64,000 bases of DNA. Origin: Chrysomallon squamiferum. Lineage: Eukaryota; Mollusca; Gastropoda; Neomphalida; Peltospiridae. A program made the position numbers and the translations under genes. The stretch's first letter is position 1, and every line of letters begins with the position of its first letter. Of the stretch, positions 15,091 through 26,699 are shown piece after piece. The DNA is taken from contig CM022671.1 of the NCBI GenBank assembly GCA_012295275.1, forward strand, positions 12,898,678 to 12,962,677. The letters run 5' to 3'. The notes beneath the pieces are model-generated. The model worked only from the letters and a program-made list of their open reading frames with translations, did not search any database and was not told the origin of the DNA.

Positions 15091-18000
15091 TTTTCTTAAT
15101 GATTGTAATAAAGATTAAAGCAAGCTGATCAGAGTATAGTTGTTTTGGTGAGGTTTGTTTGTTCTTTTTAGAAAACAAAGAAGAAGAAACGATATTCAGG
15201 TTATATGACTAAAAAAAATCATGATTTATTATTTTATAGAAACTAAACAGATTTAGCCAGATTTAACAAACTAGGGTATTTAAATGGCTTCCACAGTTTT
15301 CTTAATAACAAACCATAAAAATATGAATATACACTCAAAATCTACTGTTAAAGGATCTAACATAAAAAGATTTCAAATTAAAATAATGCTGATAATTTTA
15401 AAATCCTATCTGCTTTAAAAGACTAAATTACTTTTAAAGCCACAATTAAAATTTTTGTTATCTTATAGCATTATCTAATTATCAGTGAATTATGTTTTAA
15501 TATATTATATCCAAATACATAATCAACAGGAAAGTAGATGTAGATAATAAGCATTACTTATTTATTTATTTACAATTTCTAGTTTAATTTACAAATATAT
15601 TACTTGTTAACAGTTTCAATTCAATTACTAACTTAAAAAAAAGAAGAAATATTATTTAAAGAAAAAACACAAAAATAAGAATATCAAACAACAGAAAACA
15701 CAAACACGTACCATTCTTCTGCTTCTGTGCTGTTTAAGGGGGAAAGTAAACATGCTTTTATAAAATAATTTTCAAAGTTATAGATGTTTTCATGAAGGAA
15801 ATAAAATTTGTTTCAACTGACAAGAGTTTCAGGCTGTATTAATACAGTGGTACCTTGACTTACGAGCACACCAACTTAAGAGTTTTTCAAGTTATGAGCA
15901 GTCTTTTGGTCAGTTTTTTGCTTTGAGTTGCAAGCCAAAATCCAAGTTACAAGCGAGTTTCAGATATGCCACTGCTAGTTGGCGCAATGAAGAATATAAC
16001 ATCTGGCAAACACCCGCATCTCACTTGTTTATTTCACCTGGTTAACTGCCATGGAAGCATCTCTGTTGTGTTGTCCTTGCGTTTTGAGCCGTATTTTGCC
16101 AAATTTCTTTTTTCTGGCCGTGGATCCTAAGAAAGTGAGTGCAAAGGACAGTGCTGAGAAGAAGAAGCAGATGTTGTCCATTGAATTAAAGCTTAAATTC
16201 ATAGAAAAACATGAATGAGGTGTGCATATAGTCAATTTGGCTAGGCAATACGAGTGTAGTATTCCTACAATATGAACCATTCTGAATCTGAAGGAGTTGA
16301 TAAAGGCTGTAACTCCAGCCAAAGGTGTTAAAATAATGTGCCTGATCTCCAAGATAAATACACTTTACAAAACCAATTTATTTCTTTACCTTCTCTTTTA
16401 TTTTGTTGTTATAAAATATTTGTAATTTATAAAAATGTTTTTGAAAAAAAAAAAAAGAAAAAAAAAAGGGTTGTCTTTGGATGGCTGGAATGGATTAATG
16501 GTAATTCAATTAATTTCAGTTGGGAAAATTGATTTGATTTATCAGCAAATTGAGATACAAGCTTGGTTACGGAATGAATTAAACTCGTACGTCAAGGTGC
16601 CACTGTACTAGTTTTAATTTTTCTCAAAAACATATTATTGAACCAAATTACATTTAAACAAGCAATATTAAAATATTATGTTTATGCTATGTTTTCTTTA
16701 ACTGTAGTATCATCTGTTTCCATGCTATGGTGAAAAAAGAATAACGGTAACATACAAGAACCAACAAAGTTGGAATGAATCCATGTGGACTGCAAACTTT
16801 ATGGCAACAATAATTACTGATAACTCTACTTTTCAAATATATGTATTTACTACTTCTGTCCTTACCTCTTTGTTTTTCTGGTGATAAAGCTGATAATCCT
16901 GTACTGCCTGCTAAACCTGAAGGGACATATTGAGATGATACTGAAGGTTTTGATGTCTAGAATGAAAAACATTTATTAAAAGTATCAGTACAAAAATGTC
17001 ATTAATTCATATAAAACATTCTTTTTCCCCCCAGAAAGGTTGGAGGCATTCTGTTCTGAAAACAATGGTTACTTTTTTTCAGACAATAGCTACATTTAGT
17101 GCCTAAAAGAGTTGAAATTTAAAAAAAAAAAAAACCATTTATTAATTTTTTTTTTTATTATTATCATCACATTTATTTTAGCAAATTTGCTATGAAGAAG
17201 ATTAGGCAAGATGTAGCTTAACAGGCAAATGAGTATGATTGATCTCTGCCAGTGGCTTACAACACTGAAACATCAAAATTATCTTCAGCCTGTAAACCTT
17301 TTGATGGCCAGTAACAGCAATACATCAAAGCCAACATTAACCTTTCAATGAAGGGGAAAAAAACATGCATAGAAAAATGGTACCTTTGAAAGATCTGCAG
17401 AATGTTGATCATCTTCAGACTGCATACTCTAAAAACAATTTAAAGTATAATTCAGTATTAATTATTTTGCAGGTTAATTGCTTTTGATAATAAATATACA
17501 CATAACATCAAAGTAAAACCATTTAATTAATTTATTTTTTATTGAATCTAGTAATACATGTATTATAATTAAGAAAATAAATAAAATTATTATAAAATGG
17601 TAAAAATTGTAATTACAAAGTTATGAATCTGTGACAATTCCTCATCTTTCTTGAACTGGACACGTGATGGATTACGTTTTGGTGAAGATAAATCATCTTG
17701 CAGCGACCAGTCATCTTCGACTGAAGTCTGAGAATGAAGAGACTTTGTGGAATCATGTTTTTTCACAGATGTACCCATTCTGTCCTCTTCTTCCTCGTCA
17801 ACTCGTGGAAACTTTGCAGCTTTTGGTGTTGCAGCAGATTCCGATGCTTAATAAATATTTTAACTTTTTTAATTGCAACTGGTTAAAATGAAATTAATTT
17901 ACTTTTAAGTTATATTACAAATTCATAGAAAGTTAATAAATCTGAAACAAATAATCTGCTTTAACAATTATGTATTTTAACAAACTGAAGTAATTATAAA

Positions 18001-19803
18001 TATAATATTTTTATGTGCATTTGTCTACCTATTTTAAAATATTGCTGCTAACTGCTTAATTTTTTATTAAGTGGAAATGCCTTACCATCACTATCTGATA
18101 TGTTTTTTACCAGTTTAGATAAGTCAATCCTAGGAAATCCAGATTGCTGTAAATAAAATAGTTTTAAAATAAACTATAAATTTAAAGTCTTTTGAATTTA
18201 AGAAGCATTAAACAATCTTGTATAAAATCATTTTTTTTTTTTTTTTTTTGCCAATGTTAAAAAAGAAGGAAATCCAGTTCAAAAAACAATATTTTATTTT
18301 CAAACAATTCATTATTATTTATTAATATAAATATAAAATATAAATATAAATAAAAAATAAAAACCATATCCACATTAGATAAAACTTTTTAAAACCAAAA
18401 AATTTCCTAAATAATGCAACACACACTGTATATATAAAAACTAGATTATATATTCTATTTTTCTTCAAATGTGCTCTGGAAAAAATGTCAACTGATAAAG
18501 AAACAGGAAAATAGATTTGATTTAACAATAAGATTATAATAAAACAAGATCTGAAAACATCAAAAATCTCTTCTGTGCAATTAATTCTAAGATAAAAAAA
18601 ACAAAAAATATATACATGTAATTAGTGCACTTAGCAAAGCGATATACCATCAGTGAGCAACATCTTTGTTATTTTGCACAACAAATCTTTTATAAGACAT
18701 TTTCCACTACATCAGATAGATGAAAACACAGATGCTTAAGAAAGAAACAGAAAATAGAGTAATGTACCTTTGACTTATCATCCTGTGCAAGACTAATATC
18801 TGTATCATCACCCCATGAATCATCATTACATGCTGCTGCACCAACAGCAGAAATCTTACTAGTTTCCTCTGGGGAGTCGTCCTCTTAAAAACACAAAATA
18901 GACTATTGAGAGCCATTAGTTGCTTTCATTTATTTTAAACACTAATCTGTTCATATGTAAAGAGGATTTTAAAATAAAAATATGCATTTATTAAGCATTT
19001 ATATATATAAAAATACGCACATATACCATTAAAATTTAAAAAAGAATTGTAATTTATTTATTAATATCTTTTCACACAAACCATCTGATGCATTTATTAG
19101 TAAAAATATTCCAATTTTATCATTTTTAATCAGTAAACATTTACCTTCAGCATCCACTGCTGGTGCTCCAAGCAAAGGTGCATCTTTATCTCTAGGTGTA
19201 CCAGATAGGCTTGAAGGCACAGAACTTAATCGAGGAGTGCTTGAGGCACTAGTACGGTTGTGAATATGATTGTAATCTGCTATGAGCTGTGAGCAGACAT
19301 GATGTCCCTTAATCATAGCCCAGTCATCTGCTTTCCAATCTGTCATTATGAAAAATCATTAATAATAAAGCAATCAAAAACTAATTGATTATTAAAAGTA
19401 ATTTGTTCAGGTGTAGAGTACCTTTCTTCAAACCTTTAAATCTGTAGCTGAAGATTTTCAAATTTGTTTAAGACTATGAAAATCCAATAAAAAGAATAAT
19501 AAAATATGTTCTTGAGTTTCTCTGTACACTAATGTCATAGTTACAATATAAATAAGCATCCAAGTACATAAATTGAAAAATAACATTATTTTAGTTCACA
19601 AAATAAACTATAAATATCTGCAAAGATCAATGTAATTTAATATAAAACTAAATTAGTGCATTGATATTTCTTTTTTGTCTTATTACAAAACAACTGTTAA
19701 AAGGTAAATGTGTTTTGTTGTAGCTACAATAAACAGTGTTCTATTACATATTATATATAATTACATATATATATATATATATATATATAACCTTCACGTA
19801 CAA

Positions 19804-19836
<33 letters not shown>

Positions 19837-22800
19837 GATAAAGAAAGTTTATTTGAAATTTATATCATGAAATTATTTTAACTATCTATAAACATAATTC
19901 ACTTAAATTTGAATATTGAAATGCCATCTTTTAACAATGTTGCATGAAATAGGATAAACAAATTTTTTATTAGTGTCTGCTGTCAAACATGTTAATAAAC
20001 CTGGTATTACTAATAATATAATATCTGTCAGTGTTTGGAAAAAGGATAAAAAAGACAATATTAATGCTTAAGTGCTAGTGATAAAAATAAAAGCTAGATG
20101 TTGAGACAAAAACAAGAGATTATTTAACAATATGTTACGTTTTTCATCCTCCACTTCAGTGTCTGCCTTGAATGAAAGAAGAAGTTGAACAAGATCACGT
20201 GAACCATCTTCACAAGCCTTCATTAATGGAGTTCTGAAAATAAAATTGTTTACTCAGAGATAACTAAAATTTACTATTAAAGAATTAAATCTTCTAACAA
20301 ATTAAAACTCTGAAATTGTTATTATCTTTTCCCCCAATGTTTAATTTGTTATGCATTTCTAAAGTAATTATATAAATAAACCAGGTCAATCAGTATCCCT
20401 TATTTAATATGGTAATATTAATTGCAACCATCCCTTGATGTGCATGATACAAAATTTCAGCAACAGCTTGAGCACTACTGCAGAATGTTATGAATAAAAG
20501 TAAGCTTAAACTATTCAACAATTTGATAACTTTTTATTTAAAAGTGAATAAATATTGTTGAAACTAGTGCTTTGAATTTAATAATCATTTAGGTATTTCC
20601 CTCTTTTATTTTCCTTACTAGAGAAGTAATATTAAATATACCTAAGTAACTGAATTTTGTTCAGTCAACATTTGATTGAGCATTAATTGTTATATTTGAT
20701 TAATTCAATTTCAATATATGCTGGAATATCAATGAATTAATTAAGGGATAGCTGTAATTGTAAAAGAAATAAAACATTAGCATACCTGTTATGTTCATCA
20801 GCTATGTCAACTAGTGCACCTTGCTTCAACAACATCTGACAAACTGCTTCATGTTTGCCCATCACAGCCAAATGCAGCGGACTCAGACCGTGCTAAATAC
20901 CAAAAACACAACTTTGTCAAACTGCTTTGTATGACCAAAACCATGTAAAGAATTATGTTTCTAACCCAACTGAAATGAATCAGTCAAAATGTTGCTTAGC
21001 ATTTATTATAAATTTTAGAAATGTCTCAGTATTTTAATACTATAGTATAGAAAAGGAAGGAAAAATGAAATTCCATTAAACAATGTAATAAGGGTAAATA
21101 CTGTAAGCAGGCAGCAGCCAAATTTTCTAAATTTATATCTATTTTCATTTTTTGTTAGTTAAAAAGAACTTCTGAATATAAATAAAAAAAAAAAAATGTA
21201 TTGTTATCATTCTTACCTTTTGAGATATGAAGTTTTGAATACAGACTGTGACAGCATAAGCAAACATGATTTGAGCATTTTCAGGCACTCATAACAAACA
21301 TTAATTTAATTAACAAATGACAGTGACCATGTACTGAGATCTGTGTTACTATCATAAGAAATATCTCACAAATTTTCAAGGATCATTATGCAAAATTAAA
21401 AAAATGTTCTTATGAAAATGCGAAAAACAAATGTGCAAAAACACCATTTTTGACAGTGTCTCATTCCATTTCTGACAATCAGTGTTGTCTTGAAAGTACT
21501 CCATCTAGAGAGTACCTGTAATTTTTTGGAAAAAAATTATCATTGTATTCTGTTTGATGATACAATCCTCCAAACTTGAGTACAAGACCAGAATGACTTG
21601 TGTGGACATAAATAGATAATCACCACATAGTAAAAAACATAAATGGTCATAACATAAAAAGTATCATACATATTTGCTTCAAATTTTGCATGAATAAAGA
21701 CAATAGATTGTTCTATCATTAACTTCAATTTCAAACATGATAAGTGCAGTACTGAGCTCAGTTTGTATTTGGCACTTACATGATAGCTATAATTTATAAG
21801 GTAGCATGCAACTGTAATACTGAACTACAAGCCAGCATATGTTGAACTAACATAACACTTTCATATCACATGTGATGATTATCTGACAGTGAATCAGATG
21901 CATAAAGTATGAACTTCTGATTTATTAGTTGCATTTTGATCATGTACTTTTCTATGACCTTTGCCTTCCAGACACATCTGTGTCTTTTGCTGGACCTAAA
22001 AATACATCATAGTACATTTTTTGAATTTCTTTCTATAAATTGAATAAACAAAATAATAAGTTTCAGTAATTAACACTGAAAGTGAAGCAATGAATAGGAG
22101 ATATACTCTCACTTTCAAGTACCAACTGAAGACAAATGTGGTGAAATTTATGGAAACACCCCTGAAATTCAATTATTTTAAGATCTAAAGAGTATTTTTC
22201 ATTTCTAAACAAAATAAAAGACAAGTGTACAAGACTATCATTGTTGATGCCACAATCCACTTCAGCAGTAAAAAGTGAATAAACCATTTCTTTTTAAGTG
22301 GACAGGACTGCCTGTATATTTTTTTAAGTTCTGTTACACTTCTTTTGTAGAGTAGAATATGTTCAAAATTATTAGATAAAAATAAAATGAATTCTTGAAT
22401 AAATTTTCAAGAAACATTAATTAAATGATTGTGATAACCGGCCTACTGAGATGGTGTTGAATTTGATCAAAAATGAGGATCAAAGTAAATTATTGTGATA
22501 ACTGGCCTACTGAGGTGGTGCTGAATTCAAACACTAATCAAGATCAAATTCACTGTGTACTGTGTGCTCCAAGCCTTTTTGGATCAAAAATTGTCAATTG
22601 ATCAGTGGTAACAGTCATAATACAGTCAAAGTTATACTTAGTACAAATTACCATTCAAAAGGAAATTGAACAATCTTGTTACCAGAAATGTTGGCATAAA
22701 TTCAATGCAACATATCATAATTTAAGTCTGAACACGTTTTTTCATAGAAAAACATGGTTATTTTTCTTTTGTTCTCATCTCGCTATATATCATTAGAACA

Positions 22801-24744
22801 AATGTTAAAAATATGTGATTTGGATATTTTGTATGTGATTAGTTGAAATGTAACTGTCTGCTACTACCTACTATAAGCATAGTTATGTAAAATATCTAAC
22901 ATATTAACATTAAAAGGAAAGTTTAATAAAAAGTCGGGTAATATACTGTTAACAACTGCACTGACAGAAGTTGTATATTAGATACATTACAAATTTTAAA
23001 AATAAATTAATGGTCATACCTTGTTCTTTACATTCAGATCAATGTCCTTCTTAATCAACAATCTCAGTATATCCAAATTACCATCTTGTGCAACCATATG
23101 CAGACAAGTATTTCCTTCTTCATCTTTAACATTTAATTCAGGTCTTTCAGAAAGCAAACAATCCACACAATCCTTATGTCCACATTCCACTGCCTGGATA
23201 ATAACAAAATGAACACAAAAAACTGTATTATTATTGTGAATATTAAAACATCAATTTAAAGAAATAAATATATATATTTTATTATAATTATATCAAAAAT
23301 TAATAGTTATTTATTGACAGATTTTTGAAAGTAATATGATTCAAATATAACACAAAAAAACCTTCATAAGTGGGGTCTTGGCTTGATTGTCCCCCACATT
23401 TAGTTTTGCTCTCCATTCCACCAGCAGCTGAACAATTTCTGCATTTCCCTTTGCACATGCCAGATGAAGAGGAGTTCTTTGAAAAATTAAAAAGAAATAT
23501 TAATGTATCATCTTAATTCATAGCGATACAAAAAATTATAAAAAATAATATATAATGATGTTAATCTTTCTGAAAACATAAATACATCAAATACAGTGTC
23601 TTCAGTTCAAAATATTTTGCATATTTAATAATAATAATTTACTTAGAAATAATAAGAGGTTTATTACTTAATTTCAGAAATAACTGGACAGAAGGAAAAA
23701 AATATATTTGTTTGGTGTTATTATTTTTTTTATTATTTGAATGGTATTAAAAAAATATACTCAGATTATAACAACTACCCAGAATAAAACAAAACATTCA
23801 GTGTTGTATAATCAAATAATATAAAGCAATAATTTCATCTTCCCTTTATTTTATATATGAAACAGGATATATCTGGATTATATATTTTAACAATCATCTG
23901 AACATATTCTGGAATTTCAGTAATGCAATACTAATAGTGATATAATTAAAGTAAGAATACTTACTGTAGATTACACTGATAATGATAACTTAAACTGATT
24001 ATCATCCTTTCTATTTATTATTATTACTTGTACCTGCCGTTGCCAACATCACAACATTTATACTGAGAATGTGATCATTACCATAACAATCTGAATGGTA
24101 TTCAGACTTTCTCATGTTTGTTTCAAATTCAAATTATAAATAAGAAGTTGATAAAACAGTTCAAAATGATACATATAAAAAATAGATATATTCTAATTGT
24201 AATTTTTAACTGACAAGAAAGAAGAAAAATAGTGCCTAATCGGTTACTGTTGGACCATTTAAAGCTAAGATTGTTCAGTTAAAAAAAAAACACCACAGTA
24301 ATAATAATAATAATACTATTATTTTCAGATTTTTCAACAAGATTTAATTATTACTTATACTAGTTATAGTTATACACTGTATATAAACTAATTTGAACAG
24401 TTACCAGTGAAAAAGATGAAATTAGTTTATATATGAGGAATAAATAATAACCAAGTCTTTTCAAAAATTTGGAAAGTAATATATATTTTTTAATATATAT
24501 ATATATTTAATTACCTATTTTCTTTATCTAATGGGCAAGGGTCTTTTTTAGCCAACTGTTTCACTTTAGCGATATCTCCTGTCCATACAGCTTTGTGCAA
24601 TTTTCCCAGTTCTTTTTCTTTAATATTATAACCAATGCTTCGTAAAGCTAACAAATTAGATTGTGCACCTAACTGAGGAGATGCACCCTGCGGTCGTCCT
24701 TTGGCAGGAGATTTACTCCTCAAGTTTTTGAAAAATTTCTTCAT
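164..24744 (-). CDS. ANKRD26: ANKRD26-family ankyrin/coiled-coil protein, 29 exons
   Basis: Minus-strand gene rebuilt from splice sites and reading phase. Coding exons (5' to 3'): 24744-24515, 23476-23362, 23193-23020, 20892-20786, 20233-20139, 19339-19145, 18883-18768, 18146-18086, 17846-17617, 17428-17384, 16956-16866, 15729-15712, 14338-14127, 13551-13492, 13283-13185, 12615-12541, 12135-11986, 9100-9035, 8352-8224, 7586-7446, 6967-6542, 6167-6126, 5604-5507, 5130-4822, 4546-4365, 4104-3972, 3756-3676, 826-724, 232-164. All junctions use GT-AG and keep frame; the total is 3852 nt, about 1283 residues. The start MKKFFKNL resembles the MKKIFS start of vertebrate ANKRD26, and KEKELGKLHKA matches the family's lead-in to the ankyrin block. 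Vertebrate ANKRD26 (about 1700 residues) is a centriolar distal-appendage scaffold. This one is shorter, so exons may be missed or the coiled coil is reduced. The first 27 exons are firm; the last two joins are less so. Confidence 0.85.
830..865 (-). repeat. Poly-A/T homopolymer acting as splice-site tract
   Basis: A run of 36 A on the plus strand. Read on the minus strand it is a T tract ending CAG at the proposed ANKRD26 exon 28 acceptor, so it would be an unusually pure polypyrimidine tract. Its length in the assembly may not be reliable. Confidence 0.7.
3676..6967 (-). CDS. ANKRD26: ANKRD26 exons 21-27: charged coiled-coil region
   Basis: Residues ~804-1226. Exon 21 (426 nt, the largest) encodes a Glu/Lys/Asn/Gln-rich stretch starting ELQKTAKERDEVMK and ending in AEKELK, with heptad-like spacing and no prolines in its last third. 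Exons 22-25 are acidic and Ser/Pro-rich, including a run of four Asp (NADFDDDDSSASD) and a proline patch GGPPPSVLQNRDML. Exons 26-27 return to strong coiled coil (ICETEYELEQERKQRL, MKQKSYLEETKLNLEAQ). Long C-terminal coiled coils are characteristic of ANKRD26/POTE/CCDC144 relatives, where they drive self-association. Junctions 23/24 (phase 2) and 24/25 (phase 2) each complete a codon correctly, which supports the model. Confidence 0.82.
7446..18883 (-). CDS. ANKRD26: ANKRD26 exons 7-20: acidic disordered middle with Trp motifs
   Basis: Residues ~305-803 are rich in Asp, Glu and Ser with few hydrophobics, so probably disordered. A short motif of acidic-Trp-acidic type recurs roughly once per exon: NDDSWGDD (exon 7), VEDDWSLQDD (exon 9), HDSEWDST (13), ASDWDTSS (15), HFDDWNND (16), DDSDWDSD (19) and ISEWEIE (20). 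Exons 14-22 all have lengths divisible by three and are phase 0 at both ends, so any could be skipped without a frame change. Exon 12 is an 18-nt microexon. The motif resembles W-acidic kinesin-light-chain ligands, but binding is only a hypothesis. Splice sites were found by eye; phases agree throughout. Confidence 0.8.
7715..7953. repeat. Recent 119/120-bp tandem duplication in an ANKRD26 intron
   Basis: Copy 1 (7715-7833) and copy 2 (7834-7953) both start TCAACCTGCAGAATAG and are almost identical; the visible difference is one inserted T in a TTTATATA stretch. They lie between ANKRD26 exons 19 and 20, with no splice signal or open frame of note. The near-identity means the duplication is young and may be polymorphic. 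Confidence 0.9.
10750..11165 (+). pseudogene. Tc1-like transposase remnant with internal deletion
   Basis: Lies in the large ANKRD26 intron between exons 17 and 18, on the strand opposite the gene. One reading shows the paired helix-turn-helix start of Tc1 transposases (DGKITGMREA, then CPRPGRPLNLT with EDRALLRLVR) and, after a jump, the region around the third catalytic residue (WPAMSPDLNPIEH) followed by TAALHQYWNRI. The central catalytic core is missing and there are stop codons, so it is a dead, internally deleted copy. I did not find matching terminal inverted repeats. Confidence is high for the family because SPDLNPIEH is diagnostic. Confidence 0.8.
14583..15082. repeat. Microsatellites: (TTA)n and two (TA)n runs
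   Basis: Three simple repeats within one ANKRD26 intron (exons 12-13): TTA at about 14583-14613, TA at about 14945-14964 and TA at about 15048-15082. Between them is plain AT-rich intron. A similar pair of TA runs lies in another intron at about 19765-19788 and 19812-19836, and an AC run at about 14050-14070. Confidence 0.85.
15712..15729 (-). CDS. ANKRD26: ANKRD26 exon 12, 18-nt microexon
   Basis: On the minus strand the sequence reads TTTAAACAG, then 18 nt encoding the Gln/Lys-rich peptide AQKQKN, then GTACGTG. It takes a G from exon 11 at its first codon and leaves a G for exon 13, which is exactly the phase needed on both sides. Exon 11 (ends AGAG before GTAAGG) and exon 13 (starts CATTTTTGG) could also join directly in frame, because 18 is divisible by three, so this microexon is probably optional. 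The Tigger-like transposon lies in the intron immediately upstream. Confidence 0.6.
15845..16605 (+). mobile_element. Tigger/pogo-like DNA transposon relic with TA target duplication
   Basis: The 761-bp element begins CAGTGGTACCTTGACTTACG and ends with its inverted counterpart (GTCAAGGTGCCACTG). It is flanked on both sides by TA, the target duplication of Tc1/mariner-pogo elements. Inside, on the plus strand (16120-16330), is a decayed open stretch with a CENP-B-type helix-turn-helix reading (KKKQMLSIELKLKFIEKHE, then VNLARQYECSIPT), typical of Tigger transposases. An in-frame stop interrupts it and the DDE domain is absent. It sits in the ANKRD26 intron between exons 11 and 12. A truncated relative lies at ~42190-42535. 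Confidence 0.85.
19145..24744 (-). CDS. ANKRD26: ANKRD26 exons 1-6: ankyrin repeat block
   Basis: Part of the ANKRD26-like gene. Exons 1-6 encode residues 1-305. About five full ankyrin repeats and a sixth degenerate one are readable from residue ~73 to ~270. Each shows the TPLH/TPLM helix start: TPLHLACAKGN, TPLMKAVECGH, TCLHMVAQDGN, SPLHLAVMGKH and TPLMKACEDGS, followed by an atypical last unit around DDWAMIKGHHVCSQLI. The repeat boundaries fall near exon ends (exon 1 ends inside an Arg codon completed by exon 2), as is usual for ankyrin genes. The start is ATG 24744-24742; the frame is open further upstream but has no other ATG nearby. After the repeats, exon 6 changes to a Ser/Pro/Thr-rich linker (residues ~275-305). 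In the family this block mediates protein contacts; no partner can be read from sequence. Confidence 0.9.
22427..22560. repeat. Diverged ~65-bp tandem duplication
   Basis: The block around GTGATAACCGGCCTACTGAG recurs as GTGATAACTGGCCTACTGAG about 66 bp later, with matching flanks (GGTGTTGAATTTGATC versus GGTGCTGAATTC). It lies in the ANKRD26 intron between exons 3 and 4. No coding signal was seen in it. Confidence 0.6.
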
Positions 24745-25480
24745 ATCTATCTTGTATCCAACAACGCTCAAAAATGACTTTCTTTATTTTGAACATCCGG
24801 TTATCACTGCGATTGGGTAAAAAAAACCGGAACGAACCAACACAACCGACAGTGGTTTATTTTAATAATATTTATTCGTGTGCCATTTTCTTAATTACTA
24901 CTTTAAATAATTTAGCTCAGATTTATTTCTCTCAATTTCTATTTTAACAATTTACGCTTTACTGAATCTAAAATCAGAAGGGTTTATGTATTTGTGTGTG
25001 TGCGTCATGGCTGAAACTAGACTTTTTCTAAAAAGAGGCAGAAACACAACAAATTGTAAATTATATATTTGTTTAAATAGATATTAAAAAACAAAACGGA
25101 AACGCACAGAGCAACACACACACTCACACACACACGAAGCACTTCGTGACTATTCCATGGAGATACCAAAATATTTTATTAAGACTTAGACACGTAGAAT
25201 GAAACTGAGCATTTGTTACACAGCGAACAGCTATTGCAACAAAAAAAAGAAGAGAATCCGACAATCAGTAAAATTTTACGATTATATATTCTTTTTGCGT
25301 GGCACGAACCTCATCTGACATGAATGGAGGTAAGGTCATATTTGTCGCACGTGCAGTAAAACGATGTAACAACAAATAAAAGAAGTACTGATGAAGTCAG
25401 TATGCACATAATACAGAATGTGGTCAAAAGCAACCTATTTTTTTTTTTTTTTTCTGATTTTTATCCTTTTATACTGTAAA
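24745..25480. promoter_or_regulatory. ANKRD26 upstream region / probable promoter
   Basis: Immediately upstream of the ANKRD26 start codon and somewhat less AT-rich than the flanks. No TATA box is convincing. It contains a short AC microsatellite (about 25108-25134), directly followed by a 7+7 bp inverted repeat (CACGAAG/CTTCGTG, 25132-25147). At 25320 on the plus strand, ATGAATGGAG is followed by GTAAGG, a possible first exon of a divergent transcript. Promoter function is inferred only from position. Confidence 0.35.
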
Positions 25481-26081
25481 ACGTATTAAATTTATATTTA
25501 TTATTTTCCTAGAAGGCAAAATTAGATGAATTGTTAACAAATATATAAATAATATTTGGAACTCTTGCCATATTAACATACAAACAAAACAAAACAAGAA
25601 AAACACACCTGTCACTACATGTAGTATATACTAATTCAGTTTAATTTAAGTGATGACAACATTGTTATTTATAGAAATACAAGTATATTGGTTAAATGGA
25701 AAGAGTTCCGAATATTCCAACATTGTGGTCTATCGATTTAATGAGAGGTTTTTTGGTGAAGGTTATGTAGAAAAGAGGGGGAATCCAAAGAAAGAAATAA
25801 AAATATTAAAACTGACCCTAACCCCAACACTAAAGCTAGATCTGACCCTTCTGTTTCAGTTGACAGAGGTAAGTGTTTAGAAAATAGTAGTATTTGGTTA
25901 CTGTAGTTAATGGCATATTAGAAGGAAAGGATTCACCAGTTGATTGTTCTGGGGCGGATCTAGAGGTGGAGGTCCAAGGTGTTTGGACACCCCTCAAATT
26001 TGAGAAGTGCCCCTTTTATTTAGGAGTTTTAGGATTTTTACAAATTCATTTATTTAAAAAAAAAAAAAATTAAATTATTAT

Positions 26082-26115
<34 letters not shown>

Positions 26116-26690
26116 AATTATACCAAAGAAAGTCGCAATATAATAAGTTTTCCCGTTCTTGCATATAGATGACATGTGTGAGCCTGTTATCACTCTAATC
26201 TGTGACGTTCAGTACAGTGACTATCAGAAAACGTGACATCATGGAAAGAGAGGCATGATTTGATTTTTCTATCAAAATGCCATGAAAAGCACATTTATTT
26301 TCTGTCAGTGTATAGAACACTGTACAATAAATCTGCCAGCGTCCCTTTTGTAGCTTACTAGATTATGATCCATGTCAACCTTAATAACGTTTCATAATGT
26401 TATGGTGTCTTTTTTGTCATGGACCTCCCCATCAGAAAAGCTTGAAAGACTGCTTTGTTTATTATATTTCTAGACCTCTCCATTTTTATTATTAATTTTA
26501 CATGGACAGTGTTTTGAGTTTTGAAATATTACCAAAATTTTAAGAAGTCATTAATCTTTATATTTTTGTCTTCTTTTTTTCCTAATTTTATTTTAAACTG
26601 CATAATTATGAGTAACAGTTATTACTGGGTAAATGAATAAATTCAGTAAATTTAATAATACTTAGAAAAATATTTTAACCATTGAAAAAT
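25480..26690 (+). repeat. Dispersed ~1-kb repeat, copy 1 (inverted partner at 42870-43945)
   Basis: Matches the reverse complement of 42870-43945 over most of its length. Shared landmarks include AACTCTTGCCA, CACCTGTCACTACATGTAG, AGTGTTTAGAAA-TAGTAGTA, CAAATTTGAGAA-TGCCCC, TTTTTGTCATGGAC and TTAGACCTCTCCATTTTTATT. This copy has extra sequence at about 25705-25785 and at about 26050-26370 (starting with an A-rich/poly-A tract), each absent from the other copy. A 76-codon open frame (25650-25877) is not conserved in copy 2, so I do not call it a gene. No transposase or terminal repeat was recognised. Confidence 0.75.
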
Positions 26691-26699
26691 ATTTTTAAT

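Noticed and set aside
24745-24771. A nine-codon upstream extension of the ANKRD26 reading frame
   Set aside because: The extension begins with TTG, not ATG; ATG 24744-24742 gives the family-like MKK start.
25650-25880. 76-codon open frame with mixed composition upstream of ANKRD26
   Set aside because: It lies inside a dispersed repeat, and the other copy (42.9-43.9 kb) lacks part of it and breaks the frame.
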